Shown: positions 36,401-40,555, counted from the stretch's first letter. The stretch: DNA of 64,000 bases from Euclidia mi (GCA_944739405.2 OX123196.2:71137688-71201687), one strand, 5' to 3'. The notes: a model not told the origin generated them from the sequence alone. Translations and numbers: made by a program.

Positions 36401-37528
36401 TGTGTTATGATAGGTAAGTAATCTGTAATATTTACACCTCTGCCTACCCCTTCAGGGATACAGGCGTGAGACTATAATAAAAAAATAAGTAATCTGTAAT
36501 CTATCATGCCAGGAAACGGATGTGACTCATGTGTTTGTGTCAAAAATAAATGTATTTCTTTCTTTCTATACAAAATGTAAGTAATATATGTATAACCAGA
36601 TATGCACCTAACATTGGTTGTAAATTAATGACACAATTGGATTAGGCAAACTAAATAGCAGCTTAGATGTATTAACATCAAATATCACAATATTCTGCGC
36701 AATTTACAATATTAATTGGTGATGAAGATGTGTGAATGAACAGTGACAACTTTACAGTCATCCAAAACATTCCATCAACCCAGTCCCACCAAAATCTGGT
36801 TTACCATACTAGACTTTAAACCAGTATTTTGTGTATGCATGCCCTTGAAACCAGTTCAATGTAATTACCAATAACAAAACACATCTTATATAACTTATAG
36901 AGATGGCATTATACTTGGCAATTCAATATTTTGTCCATAATTATGCAGCATTTATTACTTTTTATTTTATCTTGTAATAGACATTGGCTTGCTTGCAAGG
37001 TCAACATACAATAGAATAGCATAATAAGCTTTAAAATGGCGCAAATAAGTGATTTACAATAACTGTTTAAGATAAAATAAAAAGTGGGTGACATTATAAT
37101 AAGGAAGACAGGGATTTCCTAGAATGTACCATCTAATTGGATTTTAGCACTCATTCATACGTATTTATTGAAGAAAGCAACAATCATAGTTATTGAATTA
37201 GTTAATTAGTATTTAAACCCTCCCCTGGACATTTATAGATATCCAATTAACAAGTTAAACTACGATAATTACATAGTAGCCGATTGCGGGTACACTTTTT
37301 CTAGAATCTCAGAGAAGTTAGTGCAAAATCGACTCTTTTTGTCTCTAATTGCGCAAATAACGCTCAATCACGACAACAAAGCGCTCGAACGGTGCACCTT
37401 AGCCGACATAACGATAAAAAGCAACAAAGAACGTATTGCAACATAAATAGTTTCACGGAATATAACTTACCAAGATGAGAGCAACTGCAAATTACTGCTA
37501 ACAACAAACAAAACCTGAGACGAGACAT
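3217..37528 (-). CDS. Lamp1: Lysosome-associated membrane glycoprotein (LAMP family), partial gene, 4 visible exons
   Basis: LAMP proteins are heavily glycosylated type I proteins of the lysosomal and late-endosomal membrane. Four exons join in one frame (58+378+219+186 bp, 280 codons plus one base) with GT/AG sites and phase-1 junctions throughout. The product has a signal peptide (MSRLRFCLLLAVICSCSHLG), a Thr/Pro-rich mucin-like segment (about residues 25-100), then a single LAMP luminal domain with the typical start GTWSFTDVKSNVTC and the motifs QLNVTY, GTCSDDQW, TSYRCK and LQEEAY. Three of the usual four domain cysteines are present; the fourth, the transmembrane helix and the short tail with its lysosomal sorting signal must be in an exon left of position 1. 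Insect LAMPs are about 300-340 aa, so roughly 50 residues are missing. Long transposon-filled introns explain the more than 37 kb span. Confidence 0.92.
3821..3975. repeat. GC-rich foldback MITE
   Basis: A near-perfect inverted repeat of about 70-bp arms. The left arm starts GGCCTCCCTCACATTG and the right arm ends CAATGTGAGGGAGGCC. The inner arms contain GCGTTCCTCGAGCGTAC and its complement. The loop is near TTTGTACTACAGAG. It is markedly GC-rich within AT-rich intron. No transposase is present, so it is a non-autonomous hairpin element in the LAMP intron. Confidence 0.75.
4147..4365 (-). CDS. Lamp1: LAMP gene exon 3 (luminal domain)
   Basis: 219 bp, 73 codons. The acceptor TTTTCTCTCAACAG precedes CGACATCC and the donor is TGGAT/GTAAGT. 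It encodes ATSFYHALINVPANATVVNG onward, including GTCSDDQWIQLSWFTGN and the segment up to SLTPDNFVNG. It contains the second conserved cysteine and several N-x-S/T glycosylation sequons (NAT, NGT, NST, NET, NIS). This fits the beta-prism LAMP domain. Confidence 0.92.
4450..4665 (-). mobile_element. 5S-rRNA-derived SINE, copy 1
   Basis: On the minus strand it begins with GATCGGCAAAGTTAAGCAACG and CACTTGGATGGGTGACCG, which match the internal control region of 5S rRNA (A box to C box). A unique body follows (GCTACCGTGCTTCGGAGGGC, GTCGGTCCCGGTCCTTGTC) and the end is TCTGAAAACTCCGACACTAG. The same composite occurs at 6336-6560(+) and, decayed, at 8205-8410(-). Class-3 SINEs have this origin. It is not a functional 5S gene. 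Confidence 0.75.
4690..5650. other. Intronic DNA, no feature seen
   Basis: AT-rich LAMP-intron sequence. I see no exon, RNA gene or clear repeat boundary. A short tail at about 5385-5450 (GCATCAGGAATTTGATGAGAG, AATGAAGCATGAGAG) resembles the 3' coding end of the LINE at 12003-12500 but is too short to annotate alone. Confidence 0.35.
5672..5952 (+). mobile_element. tRNA-derived SINE, full length with 15-bp target duplication
   Basis: It starts with a tRNA-like head (GCAGCGATAGCCGAGTGG, then GGTCTCGGGTTCGAACC). The body contains GAGAGTTCTCCATAATGTTC and AACCCGCACTTGGCCAGCG, and it ends in a GATGATGATGATT tail. The perfect direct repeat AAACAATGAGATCTA lies at 5657-5671 and 5953-5967, fixing the insertion. 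Another copy is at 55153-55464(-) and a fragment at 11297-11380(-). The frame through its body is not a gene. Confidence 0.9.
6188..6618 (-). mobile_element. Helitron-like family B, copy 2, split by a 5S-derived SINE
   Basis: Left part 6188-6335 starts at the complement of the CTAG end and runs through ATAGCGTGATG and GGGCTATCTAAC. Right part 6561-6618 resumes with GTTTCTGATATTAGCGCG and the CTTCAGCTTTATAATATTAG terminus. The inserted SINE accounts for the 225 bp between them. Confidence 0.6.
6336..6560 (+). mobile_element. 5S-rRNA-derived SINE, copy 2
   Basis: It begins GCAGATCGGCAAAGTTAAAC and CACTTGGATGGGTGACCG (5S internal promoter region), continues with GAGCGCTACCGTGCTTTGG and GTCGGTCCCGGTTCCTGTC, and ends GACACTAGAGTTAGCAACAC with a GAAAGAAAGAA tail. 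It is inserted within Helitron-like family B. Confidence 0.75.
6657..6689. repeat. Short perfect hairpin
   Basis: Two 14-bp perfect arms (TAACATTATTGATA and its complement) around a five-base AAAGT-type loop. AT-rich, with no following T-run; function unknown. Confidence 0.5.
6781..7128. mobile_element. Foldback MITE with about 53-bp terminal inverted repeats
   Basis: The left end CTAATGACCGGTTTACACG and the right end CGTGTAAACCGGCCATTAG are complementary. The pairing continues through TAGTAGCTAAGCGCTTAG to TACTTGTCACTA with only about two mismatches over 53 bp. The interior (GTGTAAACAAGC, GACCGTGTAAACAG, AACGTGTAAACGG) repeats the GTGTAAAC motif. The 348-bp length and absence of a coding gene fit a non-autonomous DNA element. 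Confidence 0.75.
7467..7690 (+). repeat. Interspersed repeat family E, copy 1
   Basis: It runs from CATCAGCCAGTCCACTGCTG through GGCCTACTATACCACGCTGG and GATGATATGGGGTGGTGAC to TCCGTCACCACACGGA. Three other copies are at 12636-12862(-), 29542-29772(+) and 34097-34316(-). The CATCAT end resembles RTE-type LINE 3' tails, suggesting a SINE that borrows an RTE tail (inference). Confidence 0.65.
7745..7806 (-). mobile_element. tRNA-like SINE head fragment
   Basis: The minus strand reads GACTGCACGGTTGGCGTAGT and GCGGCCGCCTCGCCGCTTGA, matching the head of the SINE at 63672-63890. Only about 60 bp are preserved. Confidence 0.5.
8205..8410 (-). mobile_element. Decayed 5S-rRNA-derived SINE, copy 3
   Basis: It is collinear with the copies at 4450-4665 and 6336-6560 but diverged: CATCACTTGGATGAGTGAC on the minus strand corresponds to CACTTGGATGGGTGACC, and CGTGCTTCGTTGGGCACG to the GCTTCGGAGGGC segment. 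Orientation is minus. Confidence 0.5.
8551..8860 (+). repeat. Interspersed repeat family F, copy 1
   Basis: It starts TAGGTAGTAGAGCCTTGCTG and includes GGGCCGGCTCGACCGG, CTTCTCCCTCATCCCACTCC and GCTTACCATCAGGCAATCCG. It ends GCCGCCTATTAATATAAAA with an A-rich tail. A close copy is at 47100-47418. The A-rich 3' end suggests a retroposed SINE. The frames across it are not genes. Confidence 0.65.
8866..9525 (-). mobile_element. Non-autonomous repeat family G (GGGTTCCGTA), copy 1
   Basis: In this orientation it runs from CGGGCAAGTGCGAGTC and GAGGGTTCCGTACGC to GAGGTACGGAACCCTAAAAA. A related element in opposite orientation is at 31616-32311. It has internal hairpins at 8939-8983 (TAGTCCTCTAA with its complement) and about 9040-9225 (TTGTGCTGTAAGACC with its complement). 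It also holds a GACA microsatellite at 9431-9463. No transposase is seen. Confidence 0.55.
9431..9463. repeat. (ACAG)n microsatellite
   Basis: About eight tandem ACAG/GACA tetramers inside repeat family G. The same position in the other copy (31640-31680) reads TCCGTCCGTCTG, so it belongs to the element. Confidence 0.8.
9530..10310. other. Intronic DNA, no gene seen
   Basis: AT-rich LAMP-intron sequence without recognisable exon or RNA. Short open frames here have no domain and no splice context. Confidence 0.3.
10315..10430 (+). mobile_element. 3' fragment of the tRNA-derived SINE
   Basis: It matches the last third of the SINE at 38617-38990: GCAGTCGCTCTGTGGAAAAG, then ACTAACAAGCGGACCCTGG, then AACTGGGATAGTGCTAGGA. 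Confidence 0.5.
11297..11380 (-). mobile_element. SINE fragment (family of 5672-5952)
   Basis: The minus strand carries CTCATAGTGGGAAGAGGCCC and GTGCCCAGCAGTGGGACAG, the 3' end of the SINE that is complete at 5672-5952. Confidence 0.5.
12003..12500 (-). pseudogene. 3' end of a non-LTR retrotransposon (reverse-transcriptase C-terminus)
   Basis: An open frame of about 150 codons on the minus strand encodes the extreme C-terminus of a LINE ORF2: PTLMYGSDSWVWQ, MRALRSMCGISLTDRVKN, MLRWFGHVERMDDERLTKQI, GRRGRPRRTF and CKWRSVVSAYPSGKQA, then the stop. These are the thumb and C-terminal region that follow the polymerase; the RT catalytic YxDD region is absent. The element ends in CAGGCGTGAGTCTATG and a TATG repeat, its 3' tail. 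It is a 5'-truncated dead copy. Relatives are at 21688-22010, 31446-32355 and 54314-54508. Confidence 0.85.
12636..12862 (-). repeat. Interspersed repeat family E, copy 2
   Basis: Reverse-orientation copy of 7467-7690: it reads GTTACGGATTAAGAATACGG through CCAACCCGTTTGGCCAGCG to AGGCTGATGATG. Confidence 0.65.
13221..13486 (+). mobile_element. tRNA-derived SINE (family H), copy 1
   Basis: The head resembles a tRNA: ACTGCCTCGTTGGTCTCG and GGTCCCGGGTTCGATTCCCG. The body has GTGTTATTGGGTTTTTCCG and AATAGGCTCGCCCCCTATT. It ends GGATACAGGCGTGAGTCTATA plus A-run. A close copy is at 56288-56545. The head lacks a proper paired acceptor stem, so it is not a tRNA gene. Confidence 0.75.
13715..13965 (-). 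pseudogene. Non-LTR retrotransposon 3' coding remnant (second LINE type)
   Basis: The minus strand encodes YWYGHIMRRDDIYVGN, an in-frame stop, then GRPRKRWMDCVTMDMKAKGV and TGDRKEWKRRPQIDWDQGKK. These are typical LINE ORF2 C-terminal motifs, followed by a GATGATGAT tail. The stop codon and truncation mark it as dead. Confidence 0.65.
14290..14490 (+). mobile_element. Diverged 3' part of the tRNA-derived SINE
   Basis: It is collinear with the end of 38617-38990: GGTCTAAACCACGGAATATC, then ACTGGTAAGCAGACCTCGGG, then GATGCTAGGTCGATGATGAG. Confidence 0.5.
14500..16735. other. Intronic DNA, no gene seen
   Basis: LAMP-intron sequence of ordinary AT content. I find no exon with matching splice phase, no RNA gene and no element with clear ends. 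A minus-strand frame near 15830-16105 has no recognisable domain. Confidence 0.3.
16741..17035 (-). mobile_element. tRNA-derived SINE (family I), copy 1
   Basis: The minus strand starts GCAGCGGCGATAGCCCAGTG with GAGACGATGGTCTCGGGTTC. It contains GTGTGCCCGGGG, CGATAATTAAC-type spacer and GGCAATAGGCCCGCTCCC, and ends CCTTCGGGGATAAAAGGCG. Other copies are at 23334-23640(+) and 42900-43162(+). Confidence 0.65.
17210..17445 (+). pseudogene. LINE ORF2 C-terminal relic with frameshift
   Basis: Split over two frames, the plus strand encodes GRRPRGRSAIRWSDG and, after a shift, TKLHDAVHVAKDRHRWRSII and ISYRRNHDPQ followed by a stop. This is the conserved C-terminal end of a non-LTR retrotransposon polyprotein, ending in GGAGGAGGAGGA. 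Confidence 0.55.
17673..19039. mobile_element. Non-autonomous piggyBac-like element with TTAA target duplication
   Basis: The 1367-bp segment is flanked by TTAA on both sides (17669-17672 and 19040-19043). It has 13-bp perfect terminal inverted repeats, CCTTTTCACCGCC and GGCGGTGAAAAGG. TTAA duplication with short repeats beginning CC is the piggyBac signature. Inside, the motif ACTTCTATAGAAGT followed by a GTTGGCG-type box recurs at about 18516, 18966 and 19006, with looser versions near 17998 and 18777, like subterminal transposase sites. No transposase domain is recognisable, so it depends on a partner in trans (inference). Confidence 0.75.
19190..19405 (-). mobile_element. SINE fragment (family J)
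   Basis: It shares ACTTCCGCACTAGGAATAAA and GGGGATCGAACTCACAACG with the SINEs at 27966-28856 and 63665-63890. The second motif is a tRNA T-arm read in reverse. Diverged. Confidence 0.45.
19916..19976. repeat. Perfect 28-bp hairpin with 5-nt loop
   Basis: The arms are perfectly complementary. The left arm reads TTTAAGTTGCAATATC in its middle and the right arm GATATTGCAACTTAAA. The loop is TACAC. It is AT-rich and isolated; it could be a tiny foldback element or a transcribed hairpin. No function can be assigned. Confidence 0.7.
20820..21200 (-). pseudogene. RTE-type LINE ORF C-terminus
   Basis: The minus strand has an open stretch with ISNAMIGVSLRDRIRNE, RIARLKWQWAGHIARRTDGR, GRRVLEWRPRTGRRSRRRPP, ARWTDDLVKIAGSGW and LGEAYVQQWTSQG, then a stop. 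This is the typical C-terminal end of an RTE-clade LINE polyprotein. The 5' part, including endonuclease and RT core, is missing. Fragments of the same family are at 43439-43625(-) and 53984-54043(-). Confidence 0.8.
21688..22010. mobile_element. Truncated LINE 3' end with internal inversion
   Basis: 21688-21778 is the 3' terminus of the LINE seen at 12003-12500, in the same minus orientation (TATG-type tail complement, then GACTCACGCCTGTGTCCCGG). From about 21786 the sequence switches to the plus strand and encodes MIREWCGVKEDVVTS, MLRWFGHMERMDDERLT and GRRGRHRRTFSDQIGDIL. The two parts point in opposite directions, the pattern produced when twin priming inverts the 5' segment. Confidence 0.75.
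22325..22670. repeat. GC-rich unclassified segment with hairpin
   Basis: This 350-bp stretch is much richer in G+C than its surroundings. It has a hairpin CCCAGCCGTT/AACGGCTGGG near 22445-22470 and the phrase AACTATGGCTAGC near both ends (about 22370 and 22650). It resembles a retroposon 5' UTR or ribosomal-type repeat, but I cannot name it. Open frames across it lack domains. Confidence 0.4.
22950..23160 (-). mobile_element. Helitron-like family B, copy 3
   Basis: It runs from the complement of CTCATCTAG(T) at 22950 through CCCGCGGTTACACCCGCG and ATAGCGTGATG to TTCAGCTTTATATATTAG. This copy preserves both ends best. Confidence 0.6.
23334..23640 (+). mobile_element. tRNA-derived SINE (family I), copy 2
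   Basis: AGCGGCGATAGCCCAGTGG begins the tRNA-like head, with GAGACGATGTTCTCAAG and GTTCGATCCCC. The body has GCCCGGTAGATGGCAATAGG and it ends TTCGGGGATAAAAGGCGTG. The first 20 bases of the head are partly duplicated at 23337-23366. Confidence 0.65.
24277..24489 (-). mobile_element. Helitron-like family A, copy 2
   Basis: Reverse orientation; it starts at CTAG, has ATCCCGTGGGAATTTCG and CCCTACGGTCCCCAAGGAA, and ends at ACGCAAGGATTTTATATAG. The minus strand begins A/TC. Confidence 0.6.
25365..25690 (-). mobile_element. tRNA-derived SINE, reverse orientation
   Basis: It is collinear with 38617-38990 over most of its length: GTCTGCTTACTAGTCTAACC, AGCGACTGCCTGTCTAACC, TGACAGCCGGGACCGACGG and ACTCCGAAAAGCCAGTGGC. 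The tRNA-like head end is at the right and is partly lost. Confidence 0.65.
25704..25905 (-). mobile_element. Helitron-like family A, copy 3
   Basis: Near-identical to copy 2 (CTAGAGGACGCCAGCAGC through GTCAGTCAGTCAGTAACG). It directly follows the SINE at 25365-25690. Confidence 0.6.
26190..26520. other. Unclassified segment of higher GC with an 81-codon minus frame
   Basis: The stretch is richer in G+C than its flanks and carries a minus-strand frame (VSLTPIGAGKGGVFVCNSP and so on) without a recognised domain. Neither end has splice context that fits the LAMP gene. It may be a worn repeat. Confidence 0.25.
26530..27955. other. Intronic DNA; one short hairpin
   Basis: No exon, RNA gene or bounded element is seen. 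Around 27466-27504 a perfect inverted repeat (AAATTGTTTTAGAAGA, one base, complement) forms a 16-bp stem. Confidence 0.35.
27966..28856 (-). mobile_element. tRNA-derived SINE (family J) split by a MITE
   Basis: The minus-strand head at 28856-28757 reads GACTGCACGGTTGGTGTAAT, GCCTCGCCGCTTGACACTG and GGGTTCGATTCCCATATGAG. The body resumes at 28060-27966 with AATGTTGTTTCGAATCTGAG, GTTGTATGTTTGTAAAGTCC and GGATTAGTCCTAGTGCGGGA, ending in a poly-T (A-tail complement). The 693-bp MITE at 28064-28756 separates the halves. Confidence 0.7.
28064..28756. mobile_element. PIF/Harbinger-like foldback MITE with TAA duplication
   Basis: The ends TGCCGCGTTTCCACGCTTGC and GCAAGCGTGGAAACGCGGCA are perfect inverted repeats. 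Pairing continues through CAAGCCTCGACAAGCTTCC to about 45 bp and, less perfectly, further inward. TAA flanks both ends (28061-28063 and 28757-28759). A 3-bp TAA duplication fits PIF/Harbinger (inference). It carries no transposase domain. Confidence 0.75.
29296..29436 (+). mobile_element. Helitron-like family B, copy 4, 3'-truncated
   Basis: It has AATATTATAAAGCTGAAAAG, GAACGCGCTAATAGCAG and ATAACATCACGCTATGAGCC; the CTAG end is missing. Confidence 0.5.
29542..29772 (+). repeat. Interspersed repeat family E, copy 3
   Basis: It opens with CATCATCATCATCATCAGCC and TCCACTGCTGGACTAGGCC, and ends ATCCGTAACCACACGGA. Confidence 0.65.
30064..30257 (-). mobile_element. Helitron-like family B, copy 5
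   Basis: It starts at the complement of CTAG, contains AAGGCTACTGCTCCGCTCGC, GGGCTATCTAACGCTG and GAGATTAGCGCGTTCAACC, and ends TTCAGCTTATATATTAGTAT. Confidence 0.55.
31120..31356 (-). mobile_element. Helitron-like family C, copy 1
   Basis: It starts at CTAG, then CCCGCGGTTTCACCCGCG and GAGGGAACTACTTTGCG. It ends near TTTATAATATTAGTGTAGA, where the minus strand reads A/TC. Related copies are at 35966-36259(+) and 40570-40862(-). Confidence 0.5.
31446..32355 (-). mobile_element. LINE 3' tail interrupted by repeat family G
   Basis: 31446-31606 and 32312-32355 together match the 3' end of the LINE at 12003-12500: GACTCACGCCTGTTTCCCGG through GCATGCTCTTCTGTTTAGGG, then AGGATGTTTCCAATCTGGTC and GAGAATGTCCGCCTAGG. 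The interruption is the 696-bp element described next. Confidence 0.75.
31616..32311 (+). mobile_element. Non-autonomous repeat family G, copy 2, inserted in a LINE
   Basis: Direct repeats TTTTTTAGG lie at 31607-31615 and 32312-32320. The element begins GTTCTGTAGTCCACAAGG, contains GTCCGTCCGTCTGTCCGTCC, and ends ACTACGGAACCCTAC and CGACACGCACTTGGCCGG. It is in opposite orientation to 8866-9525. No transposase is visible. Confidence 0.65.
32579..32785 (+). mobile_element. Helitron-like family A, copy 4
   Basis: It starts A/TCTGTATATATAAAATCC and ends GGCGTCCTCTAG/T, both ends intact. Confidence 0.65.
33467..33844 (-). CDS. Lamp1: LAMP gene exon 2 (mucin-like hinge and start of luminal domain)
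   Basis: 378 bp, exactly 126 codons. The acceptor TTCTTTCTTCAACAG precedes GCATAGCAGAC and the donor is AAAGCG/GTAAGT. It encodes IADKLTTPETITIPIEP, then a Thr/Ser-rich run and a Pro-rich run (PPPVPPTPAPTPTPTPTPGP), expected to be densely O-glycosylated. LPPPDLGTWSFTDVKSNVTC and QFAAQLNVTYTNVESG follow, the first strands and first conserved Cys of the LAMP domain. Opposite-strand frames here are shadows. Confidence 0.92.
34097..34316 (-). repeat. Interspersed repeat family E, copy 4
   Basis: Reverse copy with ACGGATTAAGAATACGGAAT, AACCCATTTGGCCAGCATG and AGGCTGATGATGTG. Confidence 0.65.
34335..34450 (-). mobile_element. tRNA-derived SINE fragment (another family)
   Basis: The minus strand reads AAGCCTGTTGGTCTAGTGG (A box) and GGTTATAGGTTTGATTCACC (B box), then GGGCAAATCGTTATGTGAAG. 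It has a tRNA-like promoter but no closed acceptor stem. Confidence 0.5.
34800..34965 (+). mobile_element. Helitron-like fragment
   Basis: It ends CGGGCGAAGCCGCTGGCGAC followed by GTCTAG/T, the Helitron-like 3' end, and contains GATTTTAATGCGGCTTTTT. The 5' end is unclear. Confidence 0.4.
35228..35433 (+). mobile_element. Helitron-like family A, copy 5
   Basis: It starts A/TCTTAATATATAAAATCC and ends GCGTCCTCTAG/T. It is nearly identical to copy 1. Confidence 0.65.
35966..36259 (+). mobile_element. Helitron-like family C, copy 2
   Basis: It starts A/TCTACACATATAAATAAAA. It contains GGACGTTCACTGGCAG-type sequence and AGTTCCCTCAGGACGCGGG, and ends ACCGCGGGAAACAGCTAG/T. Confidence 0.6.
36430..36485 (+). 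mobile_element. Very short 5'-truncated SINE insertion
   Basis: Only the 3' tail of a SINE is present (ACACCTCTGCCTACCCCTTC, GGCGTGAGACTATAATAAA). It is flanked by the perfect 15-bp direct repeat TAAGTAATCTGTAAT at 36415-36429 and 36486-36500. Confidence 0.8.
36505..37465. other. LAMP intron 1 sequence, no feature seen
   Basis: Plain AT-rich sequence between the signal-peptide exon and the repeats. I see no exon and no regulatory motif that I would defend. Confidence 0.35.
37471..37528 (-). CDS. Lamp1: LAMP gene exon 1 (start codon and signal peptide)
   Basis: The ATG at 37528-37526 opens MSRLRFCLLLAVICSCSHL plus the first base of a Gly codon. The donor is CATCTTG/GTAAGTTA. The hydrophobic core LLLAVI with Arg before it and small residues after is a secretory signal peptide. 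The phase fits exon 2 exactly. Sequence to about 37700 is probably 5' UTR and promoter, but no TATA box or initiator can be fixed. Confidence 0.88.
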
Positions 37529-38031
37529 GATTAATGTATTGCGACGTAAAGTTCCAGATAAGAGTACACGAACTGGCCCACAAATAAAAATGCGGTCCAA
37601 ATAAATGGTACGACGATAATCCGGTTGAGAACAAACGTCGACGGATGGATACCGAACGTCAAATGAAGACAGCTGAGCAGAGTTGCCAGATGATGCGTAG
37701 TAAAATACTACTACTGAGTAGTAATTTAGGTTTTCTAAATAATTAAAAACAAAATTGTAAATTTTGAACATTCGCTTTTTATTACTTATTATTTTGGAAA
37801 ATTAATTTAGTAGGTATTCAATAGACCGATTTTCATCACGGATTTTTTCTCTCTTCAAAATTATTGTCTTCAAAATATTTGATGTCCCAAAATCTACAAC
37901 CCTACCCGGTAGTCTAGTTATGGAAATCTTATAGCATTTGTACACCTATTTACAAGGATAGCATTATAATTTACTAATTGTTCAAAGGCTTACGAAAAGA
38001 AGCTCAGAATCACATATATAGGTATATACGT

Positions 38032-39680
38032 GGGTAACTAGGAAAATTTTATTTATTCACATTTTCTCAAAGTACTCTCCATTGGTTTGTATACAACGAT
38101 TCATTCGCCTAAACCAAGAATTAAAGCACTGGCGATAATCTTCTTTAGGTAGGTCCTTCACCGCTGCTTTGAACGCATCTCGAGCATTCTCGGGACTGTC
38201 GAAATTAGTTCCACGAAGTCCAAGTTTCACTTTCGGAAAAAGAAAGAAGTCGCAAGGCGCTAAATCGGAACTATAAGGCGGGTGGCTCAATTGTTGGATC
38301 TTTGTACTCTTCAAAACTCTTGCGTCGATTTAGCTTTGTGACGTGATGCGTTGTCATGATGCAAAAAAAGTCCTCGCAAACCTGTATTTGGCATAAAACA
38401 ATAAACACAGTCGGTAAACACACATCACTGTACCACTGAGGATTAACAGTTTTCTGAGGCTCCATAGAAATTGTTGTCACATGACCACTCGCACCAAAAA
38501 AACTTGCAACCATCTTCTTGCCCACGCTGCGCCCGCGTTTGACTTTTCGAGGAGATTCCTCGTCCGGAAACACCCAAACCGTGGATGAACGCTTAGTAAG
38601 TGGGCCATACTGATACTTCTTTCTCTTAGCGTTATCCCAGTTTCAATCTGGGGTCCGCTTACTAGTCTAACCGGATTTGGCTGAATATTAGCTTTTCCAC
38701 AGAGCGACTGCCTGTATGACCTCCGCAACCCGAAGGGATAGCGATATTCCATGGTTTAGACTAGTGTCAGCTTATTTAGAAGGTACTGACGCCCTGTAAC
38801 GACTGTCAAAGATCTTCATGACAACCGGGACCGACGGCTTAAAGTGCTCTCCGAGGCACGGGACAAGCGATAATTAACAATTAAATACGCACATAACTCC
38901 GAAAAGTCATTGGTGCGCGCCGTGGATTCGAACCCGATACCTTCTACATGGCAGTCTGTTGGTATATCCACTCGGCTATCGCTGCCTTTTTGGGCCATAC
39001 TGATACACCCAAGTTAAATCTCCGGTAATTATATTACATATGCCATGTCCATCTCCATTTTCAAATTTTACAATAATTTCTTAGCACCAGGTTACGCGGG
39101 CTTGTTTTTGCTCGGCCGTCAGCGCGTGGGGTACCCAACGTGAACAAAGCTTTCTTACTTGCAGATGACGATGTAAAATCTCATTCAATGACGGCGATGA
39201 AATCTTCAGGATCTCCTCTATCTGCTTGTAGGTAGCTTTTGGGTCTTCGACTAGTATTTTTTCACGGTTTCGATGTATTCCGCTGTAACAGAAGTCGCAG
39301 GAAGACCACTTCTGTCGTCATCTTTGAGGAGCAGTTTTACTTGTTTGATTTGGGAAAACGACCTAAATATTTTAGCACGAGACGGTGCAAGGTCTCCAAA
39401 TGCAAATATGAGCCTATTTTGACACTCTCATTCACTCAAACCGACTTTAAAATCGTACAGAATTATGGCGCGAAAATGTTCTCGTTCCAATTCCATTGTT
39501 GCGAGGAAAAGAGCGCGGAACGGAGTAATGAAATGAATGTAACATTTTTGTTTTTTTTAATTACGTTAAATGGCTAATGGCATTCGAATTTCAAATAGTT
39601 CAAGATTTTAAAAAGGTTTAATTTTAATGTAATTATTTTTTTAAATTGGTGTATTTCAAAACTTTTCTAGTCACCTAAAG
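38032..39680 (-). pseudogene. Decayed mariner transposon (second subfamily) with nested SINE
   Basis: The ends GGTAACTAGGAAAATTTT (left) and AAAACTTTTCTAGTCACC (right) are imperfect inverted repeats. The minus strand encodes pieces of one transposase. At about 39500-39240 there is MELEREHFRAIILYDFKVGL, then KDDDRSGLPATSVTAEYIE. At about 39200-39090 there is SLNEILHRHLQVRKLCSRWV. At about 38573-38460 there is VFPDEESPRKVKRGRSVGKK. At about 38300-38057 there is HPPYSSDLAPCDFFLFPKVK up to NGEYFEKM and a stop. In-frame stops (for example after VKKY), frameshifts and a SINE insertion break it. It is clearly older than the mariner at 1712-3006 and of a different subfamily. Confidence 0.85.
38617..38990 (-). 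mobile_element. Full-length tRNA-derived SINE (374 bp) nested in the old mariner
   Basis: A perfect 16-bp target duplication TGGGCCATACTGATAC flanks it at 38601-38616 and 38991-39006. The minus strand starts GGCAGCGATAGCCGAGTGG, with the B-box region GGGTTCGAATCCACGG. It runs through ATGACTTTTCGGAGTTATG, GAGCACTTTAAGCCGTCGGT and GAAAAGCTAATATTCAGCC, and ends AACGCTAAGAGAAAGAA. It is the best reference copy of this SINE in the window. Confidence 0.9.
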
Positions 39681-39689
39681 TAATATAAT

Positions 39690-40410
39690 AGTACACAATA
39701 ATATTGATTGCTACAAAAAGTACTCACCTCATAATTTTTCTAAAGACAAGTCGGTTGTCCGAAACAACGTTTAAAACGAAGAATGTTCCCCCCTTCCCCA
39801 GTAAGTACCACAATTCACAGATTAAGCGAAATCGCTTTATCTGCCGAAAGTTCCACTAAACGAATTAGCCTTCTCGCGATAAAAAGCACTGCAGAACAAT
39901 CATAAAAATACAATACTAGGCAATATCAGGTGACATACATTTATAAACCAATTAACAGCAAACAGAAAATTTGTATATAACATTATTACTGCTAGTCTAT
40001 CGCTACGGTTATATTCTGTAATTATATCATTAGGAGTTCATACAATGGATGCATCGTGTAGGATAAGGTGGCATCCTCACAGTAAGCTTGATGAACAAAT
40101 AAAAACCTTTTTTGTTGGAAATCTGCCAAAATGCCAAATATCAGTAGCTAAACAGTTAAAATTGGTAGGGACGTTTACCTTTCTACTTACATTCCTTGGA
40201 TTGGCTAGGCGCGCTTTCTTCAATATAATATTGTTCTTTTTCCGTGGACTGCGAACCACGTAGTTCCTTCCATAACTCTGCGTCCACAATATTGACTCGT
40301 AATGAGGTACGTACCCACATAACATCTGTATTTCTATTCCTATAACAGACTCGAAGATGCCTACAGCTACGCTCGTACATGTTCTATAATTTAACCCTTT
40401 GTTCTCAATA
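39690..40410. other. Intergenic; overlapping exon-like frames on both strands
   Basis: A plus-strand ATG at 40045 opens MDASCRIRWHPHSKLDEQIK and reaches a possible donor (TTG/GTAGGG, about 40168). A minus-strand ATG at 40380 opens MYERSCRHLRVCYRNRNTDV and reaches a good donor (AAGGAAT/GTAAGTAG) near 40191. Neither matches a family I know. They do not overlap each other in their exon parts. They could be first exons of unknown genes or chance frames. Confidence 0.2.
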
Positions 40411-40412
40411 AT

Positions 40413-40555
40413 CATGGAATTTAGGGAGATCCCTTCTTACTGCACCCCTGCAGTCCTCGAGGAAAATATATGTGAAATTAGAATTTCAACTTCTGTTACT
40501 CAATAGTTTTGGCTGTGCGTTGTCGATCAGTCAGATCAGCAACGCAAGAAGTTAA
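40413..40555 (-). mobile_element. Diverged Helitron-like family A fragment
   Basis: It contains GGAGATCCCTTCTTACTGC, CACCCCTGCAGTCCTCGAGG and CAATAGTTTTGGCTGTGCG, matching the middle of family A, and ends AGCAACGCAAGAAG. Confidence 0.45.
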
